Origin: Opisthorchis felineus
Taxonomy: Eukaryota > Platyhelminthes > Trematoda > Opisthorchiida > Opisthorchiidae
Reading direction: 5' to 3'
Assembly: GCA_004794785.1 (NCBI GenBank)
Contig: SJOL01006486.1
Location: 359,178-423,177, forward strand
Length of the DNA stretch: 64,000 nucleotides
Numbering within the stretch: position 1 is the first letter of the stretch; every line of letters begins with the position of its first letter. Shown piece by piece: positions 1-10,502 of this stretch. A program made the translations under genes and the position numbers. A model generated the notes under the pieces. That model saw only the letters and a program-made list of their open reading frames with translations. It was not told the DNA's origin and did no database searches.

Positions 1-127
1 GGACGCGGTAGCTTGTGTCACGTGACAAGTCAGATTGCGCGGTTTTGCCCGTTTAAAACAAATCCCGCCAGAGGCTATCTGGCAGGTGCGATACATGGGT
101 AATACAAAAAATGGGCCCGTCTTAGGT

Positions 128-198
128 GTCAGATTGGTGTATTGGTCAACACGTTCGCCTACCGTTCGAGGGTTCTGGGTTCGATACCCGGTCGTCCC
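128..198 (+). other. tRNA-Gly-like sequence (probable tRNA pseudogene or SINE head)
   Basis: A D-arm pairs GTGT with ACAC around ATTGGTCA. The anticodon arm has stem TTCGC/TCGAG (four of five pairs) and loop CTACCGT, which puts ACC at the anticodon (a glycine anticodon). The T-arm is CTGGG-TTCGATA-CCCGG. The 7-nt acceptor strands do not pair, so this is not a functional tRNA. It differs from the SINE family elsewhere in the window. Confidence 0.4.
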
Positions 199-225
199 GC
201 TTCTCCGTCGGAGTGGACGCTCGAG

Positions 226-3200
226 AATAGGTATAACCGAGACGAACTTGCAACTAATGACGAACAGGCAACGAAGTATTGACATCAGTTGCTGAAGAAT
301 AAGCGGACCTTAAGCGGGGAAAACAAGCAGCAAGGAAACAAACGGCATCATAACAAACGGGCGTAAGTCTTGCTACTCATGAGTAGTCGAAAAACAAAGG
401 AAAATTACCACTGTTCACCGTTGATTCACAGGGGGAATCAACAAGTGCTATGACCAACTTTAACACCACAGCTACCTGTGGTGTTTTGATTAACCCTCAA
501 GTAGACGCAACACCGCTGCTGGCTTAGACCAAGCTCTTTTATTGTGCATACCTTTTCCCTTAAGTTAGTTTGTGCGCATCATTTGGGCTGGCAACGGATG
601 CGCGATCAGGTTTAGCTCAGCGGTCAAGTTTGGGGTGAGAAAAAAATCACCGCGGAGACACGTGGTTACCAAGTAGTTACGGGTGGCTACTAAGACTATC
701 GTTTTGGTTGCCTATGATTGCATCAACAACGTTGGGGGGATGTTATTTTATTGGAAACCGCTGAAATGACATACATGGAGCGCCGATGCACAACCCGGAG
801 GCTATTAGCAACGTTATCGCCAATGCAGCCTCGTGGTCTGGCAAATGATTACGGATTGTGGTATCTAAGCCAGGATGCGCTTTCATGCACAATTCAGCCT
901 TCCTGAATGCGCGATATGTGCCTTCCTTCATCTCATGCAGCAGGTGCTTAAGTAATATTTAGTAACAACAATCTGCCAGCTGATTTGCTCATTTAATCGC
1001 CGGGCTACAAGCTGATTCGCGCTGTAGTCCTTGTGTTTCGGGGGTAAGAATGAATAGAAATATGGGAGTTACATTGATAAAGATGACAGTCCTGTATCCG
1101 TTTCCTCATATCAGCAACATGCACCTCTCCCGAACGTAAGCGGGTAATCGGCAAGTTCGAGGCAAGGTTTTCAAAAAATTTGATACAACTGCTGTATTAG
1201 ATGAAATATCCCTCATGCTGATTTATGCAAAACGTTGACCAGGCAACAAGTTGGAATAGTATCCACACCTGCCGCAATTACTGGTCGTTAGTTGTGTTGC
1301 GTAAATTAATGTCGATTAAAGACGCTTGGGCAGGCACACCAAACGGTATATTTTTTACTCTGGTACCAGAAAGGCTATGGAATTAATTAATTAATTAATT
1401 AATGAGATGACACCCTCAAGGCCGTTCTGGAGATAAATGCATCCCCGCGCTGCATGCTCAGCCCCCATTCTTCGCCCGAGTACCTTCGGACTCACACCAA
1501 TGATAATGGTAGGTTCATTTCCCAACTTGTAGGGAGCATGTAAATTTAGGCATGACCCGACCGTTACAATCTGAACGTAACGGGCAACAACACAACACGG
1601 GTAGGGCAAAACCAACTAGGCCTGCCTGTCACGTAACAAGTTATCGTAAATTGTGGAAGACAAAAACTTAATGGGGCATGAGGTACGACCAGTTCAGTGA
1701 TGAAGCCGGCTGACTTGGAATAAAAAATGAAAACCGCCGCTAGTAATGGGTGACTTTGGACGGTTGAGTAATTGGCCAGGGCAAAGAAAAACTCAAATGG
1801 GAATGAAGAGACGAAGAACTTTACAGTGGGGACAAATGGTGGCTGGATTTGGGTTAGTCAATGGGAAGCTGAGTGAAGCTGATGTGAAATCAACGGCAAT
1901 TTTTACTCAGTTGGAGGTCAGTCTTGACATGAAGAGGGAACCAGGCAGAATGAACGACGGCCGTGCGGGGCTTTAGGAGCAACTACTGCCGAGGATTGAA
2001 GCTTGGGAAGGGGAGGGAACTATGAGAGTTCACTAGAGTCTGGTGAGTGTGGGGAGCTGTCAGATAATAACGGTGTCCATTGAAAAGGAAAATATAGAGG
2101 AGGTCGACAGTGAGGCAAATGATCCCCATCGGCGGAAAATATTTGCAGGCGTTTTCACCGGACGATCACGACACCCTAATTTTCTCAACCATGTCCAGTT
2201 CCTACATAAGTCTCGTCTCCACCTTATCCAGACTCCAAGAGATCGGCTTAAACACCGCGGCATATAAAAATGACACTTGAACCTCAACTTCTAGGCCCAG
2301 GCAAGGTACTTCTGAACTTGCTGTTTGCTGTCTGTCTGTTTGCTGTTTGGCCCCATGGAGCCTGTCCGCTTTGGCGGTCAAATCTTTCAGGCTTAAAAAT
2401 ATGGCTCAAAACTCTCAAGGCGTTGGCCAAGCTTGCAAGGTCCATCAACTCCAACATAGGCCCGGATGACTAAACCGCCAGGGCTTTTCACTCCTTTTTC
2501 AACAAAAACTAGACGCAACATCTTCCTGCTCATTTACCAAAAACTTTGCTGTCGCCTGCTTCACACCTATAGAGTCTTTACTGACAACGTCATTTATATT
2601 TAGGTTCTCTTTCATAATACTTTCAAGGACACCACAAGCATAGAGACACCCGCAGACGTTTCCTCTTATAAACAACGTACCAAGAATTTGGACAACAATT
2701 TGTGCTCCTGTCAACCGTGAACCCCTGCAAGCCGACCTTGGCGTAGCTCGCAAGCATAATATTCACCGATAAATGGTACAGAGCTCCGAACACATCTGCG
2801 TTGTTGGGAACCCTAATCCCACCCTCAAGTTAAGGAAGGTTTTATGGGCGTTGCAGCTGAGCCGTATGCTGCACAATGGCGACCTCACCGACGAAGTCGG
2901 CACCTGTCCAGCTCTTTTCCTTCTTGATGAAATCTGCTGACGCTTGCCAATTTCAAATGCAGACTCCTCCCATTGTAAGGCAGGACGTTTTACAGCTATA
3001 CATAACGATGGGAAGACCAGCTGACGAAATTCCACGGCAACTGCATAAAAACCAGAGGGTCCGGATTGGAGGATATTGAGAACGCTGTTCACGGTACATC
3101 AAATGCCACGCTAAGAACGCGGTGTTAGTCAGACCCCGCAAGTATGTGCGCCAATGATCAACCCTAAACGGCAAATAGACCTTACAGAGCTTTTGCGTCA

Positions 3201-4370
3201 GAAACAATAAGGATAAACCTTGAACTACCCCTGGGGTCGATGACGCAGCCGGTAACATTCGCAACAAGCCCTAGGTCAATATTCTCCCCAAGAGGGATAA
3301 TCGACAAGCAACAACAGCCTCAACGACCGCGCATCAATCCGAGGTCACGGGCGGACAAACAACATCCCAAAACGGGAGGTGGTAGGAGACAAATCGTTTG
3401 AGTGAACGTAATATCATGGCACGGAAATGTCGTGCCTCCTGCGGGTCCACCGAAGCCATGCTCTGATTGGTCGAAATGTGAGTCAAGCAGAATTGAGCAT
3501 TTTAGTTCGGTGCGTCGCACCCTGGTACCACCACGCCGGTCTGACTTTGTGGAGAATTCCAACATCACCCCGTAGATACCGTTGCTATAATCATTCTTTA
3601 TCTCCCTTAACTGTTGTCCCAAGCTATCGTGTCTTTCTGTACACTGTAGTCGGTGGGGAAGTTAGCCAAGTACCAACAGAGGTTGTTGGTAGGCGAACAG
3701 AGGTTGCCAACAAAGGTTGCAACCAACAACAGTCAGAAAATTCCTTCTTCTTAGAAATATTTGCCACTCCAGTTTTTCCACCAGACCCGTCCAACGCTCT
3801 GTAGATAAAGGCGGTCCAGCGTGCTTTGCATGTGGGGGCCACGCCTCTGGTCCATCAAGCGGTATGGATCGCACTGTCGTAGTGTACACTGCCCTTGACT
3901 AAGTGACACCGACACCATAGGTGTCGGAGGTTGGCGGAGGCTGAGCTGGCAGAGTTAAAAATTGCTCGCGTCTCTGTTCACGGTACTGGAATCTTCTCAA
4001 CCGACCAGGCAAAAGAACTTATCTACTGCGTCGATTTGCTGGTCTCTAAGCATGAAGTTTGGTTTTGATCCCACCCATTCCTCAGATAGCGCTTCGCACC
4101 TATGAAGCGACTATCGAAGGTTGTGGCAAAATGATTTGGATCATTTAAAATCACTTAAACCTTCGAGGGATGCAAGCCAATGGGATAAATACCCTCAGCG
4201 TACTAAATGTTTGGGATCGAACGCCACAGAAGCATTTCTAACCTCTAGGTTTCAGTGACAGGCGGGAAAGCATCAAGCTGCCCATCAATAACAAAGTTGG
4301 GGAAGAATGGTGAGAGTGAAAACCCTTGCCTTAACACTAGACGTGCTGTATACCTCTGCGAGCCCACAGG
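226..4370. other. No gene recognised; degenerate intergenic sequence
   Basis: Only short unsupported open frames occur on both strands and no family was recognised. The stretch contains a (TTAA)n microsatellite at 1381-1402 and, near 3677-3732, a short patch repeating variants of AGAGGTTGYY. Nothing resembles a promoter with a following gene. Confidence 0.5.
1381..1402. repeat. (TTAA)n microsatellite
   Basis: About five and a half perfect AATT/TTAA tetranucleotide units. Confidence 0.9.
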
Positions 4371-4418
4371 GGTTAATGCATAGTACCCTCATATGGGATG
4401 AAAATATGTAGGGGGCAC

Positions 4419-4480
4419 CGTTTCAGAAAGGTTTGGTAAACAATCGGTGGACTTATTGTTTGCAAACCCTGTCTGAAACG
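4419..4480. repeat. Inverted repeat with about 26-bp arms
   Basis: CGTTTCAG, GGTTTG and AAACAAT blocks on the left are mirrored by ATTGTTT, CAAACC and CTGAAACG on the right, with a short central loop. The outer eight bases are perfectly complementary. It could be a small foldback element. No flanking duplication was evident. Confidence 0.6.
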
Positions 4481-4874
4481 ATGACTCAGTCGGTCCCAAA
4501 TATCTTCCAATTGATTATAAGTGACACATTTGCTCTTCAGGCTTCGGATCAAGATAGACAGTCTTCGGAGTGGCGGTGTTTGATAACCTGCCCCAAGCTA
4601 AGGGTAAACTAATACCAGTGAGCATCATGGGTCCAAAGGCTTCCATGATGCTGCCGCGATGGTTTCCTCATGATGTTTACCCCCACTTAGGAGAATAGGC
4701 TCGTGGTTCAAGCTCTCACTTTCACCGGTATTTTTTCGTTCCTAGTCTTCTATGGTAGAGAAACTGTTCACCAGGTTTTCACCCCTTTGAAGAGTGCAAG
4801 GTGTATACTGTCGAAGCCAGATGCCTTGACTCGTTAGAGAAATGGTAGATCGAAGTTGATTTCTGTTGCCGGAC

Positions 4875-5015
4875 AAGCCTCAGTTGATGAGGAGCAAAAG
4901 TAATGACCTTGAGGTCCGTGGTTTGAATCCAACCTCTGCAACTCAACCGCTCCCCTCTAGACTCGGATAACTTGGTGATATCTATGAACTCGCGCTTCCT
5001 TTGGGTGGCATGGCA
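4875..5015 (+). mobile_element. tRNA-derived SINE, diverged copy
   Basis: A degenerate head (CTCAGTTGATGAGG) is followed by the family signature GAGGTCCGTGGTTTGAATCC (box B-like), a linker and the body ending GGGTGGCATGGCAG. The 3' part that normally follows (GGCACCGAAAGGGTGC) is missing because a second SINE head abuts here. Confidence 0.7.
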
Positions 5016-5056
5016 GCGAGATGGTTCAGTGGTTACAGCGCGAATTTATTGACCGT
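5016..5056 (+). mobile_element. SINE head fragment joined to the preceding SINE
   Basis: CGAGATGGTTCAGTGG followed by TTACAGCGCGAATTTATTGACC matches the 5' end of the SINE family. It is cut at about 5056, where LINE-related sequence starts. The back-to-back arrangement suggests recombination or insertion into an older SINE. Confidence 0.65.
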
Positions 5057-5570
5057 GTCTTTGCTGGAGGCCCGGCTACAAGTCCCCCTGGCTGCAACCA
5101 CAACTCCACCCGACGCATCATCCGACGCCAGGTGAGAATGAGTGCTTGTGCAGACCGAGAAGTTTGGTGAACCGAAACAACCGAAGAAATAGAAGGTGCA
5201 TAAATAATGGAAACGTCCCGTCTGGGTCGTCTGACTGGCCCTCGGAAACCACTTGTCAGCCAAATTATCAGGGACCAAAGTGGCTCTCTTATATCCAACA
5301 AAGCAGAATGTTTGGACCGCTGGGCACAGTACTTCGAACAGCAATTCCGTTAGTTACCTGCTACCTCCATTCGGGAATCTTGGCCTCCAACAGAAAAGTG
5401 GACTGTGAAAATGGGGCCGCTTCCAACCCCAGAAGTATCCGAGTGTATTTCTCCACTCAAGCGTCACCGTGCTGCCCATCCTGAGGACCTTCCACCTGCT
5501 CTGTTCAAGGATGGCGGTGGATTTCTCAGTCAGTGCCTTTCTAGCCTATTTAGGTCTATCTCGGAGAAGG

Positions 5571-5758
5571 GGCGAGATAGCTCAGTGGTTAGAGCGCGAG
5601 TTTACTAACCACAAGGTCCGTGGTTCGAATCCGACCTCTGCCTCTCGACTTCCACTGTCCAGACTTGGGCAACCTGGCAGTATCCTAGCCCTCGTTTTTC
5701 CTGCTGGTGGTATGACAGTTAGGCACCGAAAGGGTGCTACAGCCGAACGATTCAATTT
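5571..5758 (+). mobile_element. SINE nested in LINE copy 1, with target-site duplication
   Basis: A full family member: D-arm-like GCTC/GAGC around AGTGGTTA, box B, then a tRNA-unrelated body with CTTGGGCAACCTGGCAGTATCC and GGCACCGAAAGGGTGCTACAGC. It is flanked by TATCTCGGAGAAGG (5557-5570) and TATCTGGGAGAAAG (5759-5772), 12 of 14 identical. LINE copy 2 has a single such site (TATGTGGGAGAGAG), so this is an insertion. Confidence 0.88.
5578..5632 (+). promoter_or_regulatory. Internal RNA polymerase III boxes A and B of the nested SINE
   Basis: Box A-like TAGCTCAGTGG is at 5578-5588 and box B GGTTCGAATCC at 5622-5632, with the spacing expected of a tRNA-derived promoter. The 7634 copy has the same pair, but the 31505 copy has lost box B. 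Confidence 0.75.
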
Positions 5759-7633
5759 TATCTGGGAGAAAGAGACCGTTCCAGAGGACTGGATTGAATA
5801 GACAATAGTGCCCATTTTCAAAGAGAGTACTCGCACTGAATGTAGTAACCACAGGGGTGTTAGTTTGACTCCTGTTATGACAAGGCTTCTGGCGTCACTG
5901 CTTCTTCGTCGTCTTACGATGGCACGTGCAAGCTTGATTCGTGAGAATCAAGCTGGATTTCGACCGGATAGAGGCTACTTTGACCACATCTTCACGCTCC
6001 GTCGGATGTTAGAGCATCGCAACATGTACAGACGACCCACAATCTTGGTGTTCCTCGATTTCAAGGGTGCGTTCGATTCTGTCGATCGGTCAGTGCTGTA
6101 AACCACACTTGCTCAATAGGGTATGCCCCAGAAGTTTGTGAACATAATCCGATCTCTATATTCACATACTTCGGGATGTGTGAGAGTGTATGATGACCTC
6201 TCCGAAAGCCTCCCTACAAAAAGTTGTGTCCTGCAAAGATATCCGCTCCTTCCATTTTTGTTCAACTTCATCATTGATGAACTAGTGGGGCAAACGCTTC
6301 AAGGTCTTCAAAACCCTGGTGTTCAATTTGTTGCTGATGAGAACCTTGTCGATCTGGAGTACGCAGACAACATCGCCCTCATCTTTGAAAACCATGGCGA
6401 AACACAATCCCTGTTGAATAAACTGATCACCGTCATGCCATCTTTCGGCATGCGCCCAGCACCTTCAAAGTACAAATTCATGCTTCAGAGCGTACAATCT
6501 CTGAACATGCCCCTAATGATTCAAGGAGAATCACTAGAGTTTGTGGATAAATTTACATACCTCGGTAGTCCTATTAGCTCCGACGGCAGTCTCGTCTTGC
6601 AGTCAGTGCAAGGATCGCAAATGCTCGAATCACGTTTGCTGATTTGCGTCACTTATGGCGTCAAAAAGGCATATTACTGTGTCCTAAGGGTCGCGCGTAC
6701 CAGGCTATAGTAGGGGCTGTGTGGTTGTATGGCTGCGAGACGTGGCGTCTGCGGACAGATGATGTTAAACGTCTCCAGGTTTTTGACCACCGATGCCTCA
6801 GAAGCGTTGCTGGTTTTGGATGGCGTCAAGGAATTCATAACGAGGTGACTAGAAAACGCGTATCTTGTTGTACAGCAGGTACTTTGGTCGTAGGAAACAT
6901 CCAGACCATCAACTGCGGTGGCTGGGTCACGAGCTACGCATGCCGAAACACCGTCTGACGAGACGACTGTTGTTCTCCGTGCCTCCTTCGGAGGTGCAGA
7001 AAACGAGAGATGGTGTTGTGTCTGTGTGCTAGCTGGATGATTTAGGAGCTTGGTGGAATTTTCTTCTATCTAGTAGTTGAGTGGGACAACCTCATGGAAG
7101 AAGGACACCGGATGAAGATCTGCCATATTGCAGTTGAACCAATGAAAGAAAGACCGCCGCGGCTTAGTTGGCTACAACAGAGAGAAAATGAAATCGCGGT
7201 GAAATATTACAGAAGGTAGAGTTGTTCGTTAGGACCTGGTCGTCCTAACACCTCACTTTTCAAAATCTGTAGGTTTTCAGATATGGAATCAGGTGAATTG
7301 ATGTAAATGGTTTTTGGGTTACGACTGGACCACCGTCTTGGTGTGCATATAGATTCGACTGGGGGGTTGTCTGTTTGCACAGGGGGTTCATGTGTGGATG
7401 GTAACTCCAAAGTATCCAACAATATGTCCAGAGGAATTGAGTTGAGTTAGCCGATGTAGCCGGTGCAGCGTTACCCACGCTGCGCTTGATGTAACCATGG
7501 GTCTATTTCTCTCCGCCGCTGCGATAGTCCTTCGCCTAGACCGAATCACCGGACTTATAGGTGGTGTGAATGGCACCATGACGGCTGTTGAACTGTCGCT
7601 CCATTTGTGTGTTCCTTTTTTGTAGGTGCGGGG

Positions 7634-7829
7634 GAAATGACTCAGTGGCTAGAGCGCGAATTTACTGACCGAAAGGTCCGTGGTTCGAACCCGACGTCTG
7701 CCTCTCGACTTCCCCGTCTAAGCTTGGGCAATCTGGTAGTATCCCAGCCCTCGTGCTTCCTTCGGGTGGCATGACAGGCAGGCACCGAAAGGATGCTACA
7801 GCTGAACGACTATCTTTATTTTTTACTCT
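7634..7829 (+). mobile_element. Full-length SINE with perfect 11-bp target-site duplication
   Basis: Head (ACTCAGTGGCTAGAGCGCG), box B (GGTTCGAACCC), body and the 3' motif GCTACAGCTGAACGAC are followed by a T-rich tail. TAGGTGCGGGG occurs at 7623-7633 and again at 7830-7840, directly flanking the element. This is the cleanest insertion boundary in the window and fixes the family length at about 195 bp. Confidence 0.85.
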
Positions 7830-7942
7830 TAGGTGCGGGGAGATGAGCCTACCACATCTATGTGTAAACGGATTTTATGCCCAAAAAACGCTTTCGCTGG
7901 TGAGTTGTTTGGATTATTTAGGTTAGGTGTCGCACGGATGCT

Positions 7943-8779
7943 TTACAAGAAGGTTTCAATAATCTCCGCTGACGTTCCCTCTCCTTTAAGTTTTTGAAAT
8001 GCTCGTTTGAAAGTGTTGACAAAGCGTTCGACTTGCCCGTTAGATTGAGGACTGAATGGCGGCGATCTGACGTGGTGAATGCCATTTTGCTTGCAAAACA
8101 AGGCAAACTCCGCCGAGGTAAGTGCACTGCCGTTATCTGAAATCAGTGTTTCTGGCGTACCGAAGCGACTGAAGGTGCGAGTGAGATGCAAGATTGTGGA
8201 GCGAGAAGTGATATGGTAGATCATGATTATCCCCGGCCATTTACTGTAAGCGTCAACCATGTTAAGATAGTGCTGATTGTTAATTGGTCCAGCAAAATCA
8301 ACGTGTAGGCCTGACCAAGGGTTAGTTGGTGCGGGCCAAGAAGATAACTCGGTCTTCCGCGGCGATTTTGCAGAACACCGACATTTGGAACAGGACTGCA
8401 CAAGTTCTTCTAGCTGTTTGCCCATACCTGGCCAGTATACAGAACTGCGCGCCAAGGCTTTCATGCGGTTGATGCCTGGGTGTCCAGAATGAAACTCCTT
8501 TAGTACCCCTGCTTGCAGTTTGGTTCGTATTACAATACGTTCACCAAAGAGAAGGCAACCATCGATTTCGGATAGAGAAAATCGTCGATGGACTGAATGT
8601 CTCGTGTCACCAAGAACACACTGACGATGACCAGTGTGTTCGGTGATAGTGTAATACTTGTTGGAGCACGGGGTCACATCTGGTTTCGTCCGGGACCACT
8701 GTTGATGTGACTGGAAGGACTCGAATGGATGCAGTGAGTTCGGTGCGAACTTCCGGCTCGACCGAACTGGAAGCCACAA
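7943..8779 (-). pseudogene. Integrase domain of the Ty3/gypsy remnant
   Basis: This is a 278-residue open frame. The zinc-binding HHCC module is at H97, H100, C130 and C133. The catalytic core shows D161 in LHVDFAGP, D215 in LISDNGS and E251 in SNGQVERF, with 35 residues between the second D and the E: the classic D,D(35)E triad. The domain therefore looks intact, but it is cut off from a functional RT upstream and has no element ends, so it is classed as a relic. Host domestication is possible, but nothing here supports it. Confidence 0.85.
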
Positions 8780-9264
8780 CCGTATCTTCTGCCGCCTGTC
8801 GTTGTGAGTTTATCAGTCTTGATGAGGTGTCTGCCTGGCAAATGGTATCCGTAGACCGGTATTTGATTGAAAAATCATAACCAAGGAGAATGATCGCTCA
8901 GCGCTGGAGACGATTTGCCGTGTATACCGGAACGCCCTTCTTCGAACCGAAAATGCTGACAAGAGACTTGTAATCGGTGGGGAGTGTGAAATGGCGGAAG
9001 TTCTTGACGGCAAATACGATTACAAGTGCTTCTTTTTCCATTTGACCGTAATTGCGTTCGGCTGGTGTCTAGGATCGGGCTGCTTGGGCGATGGCTTTTC
9101 CAGATCCATCAGGAAATCTGATTCCATGGTTCGATGCACCTGACGCTAGAATAAAATCCATAGATGGGTTGTACCGTGTAAGCAGCATGTCTGGTGATAG
9201 AAGTGATTTAACTATACCGAAAGCTGTTTGACATCGAGATGACCAATTCCAGGGAACATCCTTT

Positions 9265-9330
9265 CGGCAGCGAAGCATCGGTGTTGAACACTGATGTCAT
9301 GCTGTCGATGATGATGATGATGATGATAAT
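9265..9330 (+). mobile_element. 66-bp LINE 3' tail inserted in the gypsy relic
   Basis: The sequence starts CGGCAGCGAAGCATCGGTGTT and ends in (GAT)n. The same block occurs at 38515-38574 and at the 3' end of LINE copy 2 (57430-57483). It is flanked by GAACATCCTTT at 9254-9264 and 9331-9341, an exact 11-bp duplication. It is an extreme 5'-truncated LINE insertion. Confidence 0.85.
9305..9329. repeat. (GAT)n microsatellite, 3' end of a LINE tail
   Basis: About eight GAT units. On the minus strand it reads as a run of histidine codons, which has no protein meaning here. Confidence 0.85.
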
Positions 9331-9460
9331 GAACATCCTTTTTTGGGTGATGTTTGTGGGGACCACGAACACGGTGCATATCTGGTAGAAGAGTATTGTA
9401 ATGGCTCACTAACCCGAGGAAAGATCGCTGTGAGGGCACATCCGTCGGTGGTGGCATTCT

Positions 9461-9986
9461 CTAAATTACGTCAATTTTGTCCGGGTCAGGATGACGGCAA
9501 GATTTATCGAAAATAAAAACCCAACTATTTGACAGACATAAGAAAGAATGCACATTTTCCGTCCGAAGATGAAAGCCGTATTCCTGGATTCTATCAGGTA
9601 CTGAGGTTAAGCGATGAAGGAGTTCTTCCTGCTCAGAGGCTGCCACAGTGATATCATCAAGTATGCCACGACGCCTGTTAACCCTTTAAGCATAGAGTCC
9701 ATGATCTGTTGGAATATGGCTGGCGCCGTTTTTACTGCGAAGGGAGGAAGATTGAACTTGAAAAGACCACGGTGCGTGTTAACGGTTAGAAGATCCTTGA
9801 AGTCATTTGCAACTTCGATTTGTAAATAGGCATCAGCCAGATCGAGTTTAGCCAAGCAAGTGCCACCATTGAGTTTGGTAAACAGGTCTTCATGACCAAT
9901 TTAAGGCTTTGGTATCGGATGTTGAAGAAGTTCGTGGCTGAAGGCTCCGAAGGACATGTCACACAAGCGAGTCCAGTGGCCCTCAT
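9461..9986 (-). pseudogene. Frameshifted reverse transcriptase of the gypsy remnant
   Basis: Minus-strand frames carry RT motifs KLDLADAYLQIEV, HRGLFKFN and TAPAIFQQIMD. The frame is lost inside the catalytic YLDDI box at about 9650: one frame ends after GVVAYL and the continuation (AASEQEELLHRL) lies in another. A further shift lies upstream of KLDLADAY. The enzyme cannot be made from this copy. Confidence 0.8.
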
Positions 9987-10469
9987 GCCGTCATTTTCTA
10001 GCCGAACTGTCTAGCTAAAGTTTGTTTGTTGTTGTGCGCTGTAATTTAGTTGATTGAGGTTTTGCGAAGGACGCTGGATCGATCCCGTTGATGGCGCCTT
10101 ACTTCGACGCCCGGATCTCAGAGGTGCGTGTTCGAAGATTGGAATTATCCCCACTACTTCTCTCCCCTCCCCTTTTCTTCTCACTCTTTACAAGGGCTTT
10201 CGCTCCTCATAGTTGTATGACAGTTTAGCTCCACTATGTAGTACCGGTGTATCACTGTCAATGGTGATTATAACTTTTCACGGAAATACACTGTACTTTC
10301 TCAGTACACATGTTGGACCACTGTGGCTGCCGAATATGTGTTGGATATTAGGCACCGGAGGCCGCAGCAGCAACTTTGAGCGCGTCGTCAATTTTTTGGT
10401 CAACGGGTTAACCTGCGTTTCTATCTTTCCTTAGGAGTTTTTGGATTTTCGTAGAAAATCCCTTGCCTC

Positions 10470-10502
10470 ATGACCGAACAACCTGAGGAACGTGTTCGTG
10501 GG
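10470..10502 (+). CDS. HMGXB4: HMGXB4-like: candidate first exon
   Basis: ATG opens an 11-codon frame ([11 protein letters not shown]) followed exactly by a consensus donor GTGAGT, leaving phase 0. The next exon is also phase 0. It lies about 460 bp from the gypsy relic. A 5' untranslated exon further upstream cannot be excluded. Confidence 0.55.

Larger units (their letters stand above)
5057..7200 (+). mobile_element. 5'-truncated, inactivated non-LTR retrotransposon (LINE copy 1)
   Basis: Broken reading frames give the endonuclease-RT linker (5080-5540), RT core (5790-6710) and C-terminal region (6640-6960). Recognisable RT motifs are ENQAGFRP, VFLDFKGAFDSVD and a catalytic box reading YADN instead of YADD, so an active-site aspartate is lost. 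Further on come the tail signatures GCETWRLR and VFDHRCLRS. In-frame stops follow PEDWIE, DRSVL and others. The family resembles CR1/jockey-like trematode LINEs. The endonuclease part is absent. Copy 2 at 55-57 kb aligns throughout, and the comparison shows that a SINE interrupts this copy at 5571-5758. Confidence 0.88.
7943..10005 (-). mobile_element. Ty3/gypsy LTR-retrotransposon pol remnant
   Basis: Read on the minus strand, the order is RT (10005 to about 9460), RNase H-like remains (about 9460-8800) and integrase (8779-7943), the RT-RH-IN order of Ty3/gypsy elements. The RT and integrase motifs look like the Mag/K02A2.6-like lineage. Frames are broken several times and one small LINE tail is inserted. 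No gag, protease or LTR was found at either side, so it is a fragment. Confidence 0.85.

Noticed and set aside
3427..3902. Overlapping ORFs of 60-125 codons on both strands
   Set aside because: Mutually overlapping frames over locally repetitive AGAGGTTG sequence; no recognisable domain.
6333..6345. CTGATGAG in LINE copy 1
   Set aside because: Part of the RT coding relic, with no hammerhead context.
9212..9457. His-rich minus-strand ORF (HHHHHH)
   Set aside because: The histidines are the (GAT)n tail of an inserted LINE fragment read backwards through a gypsy relic.
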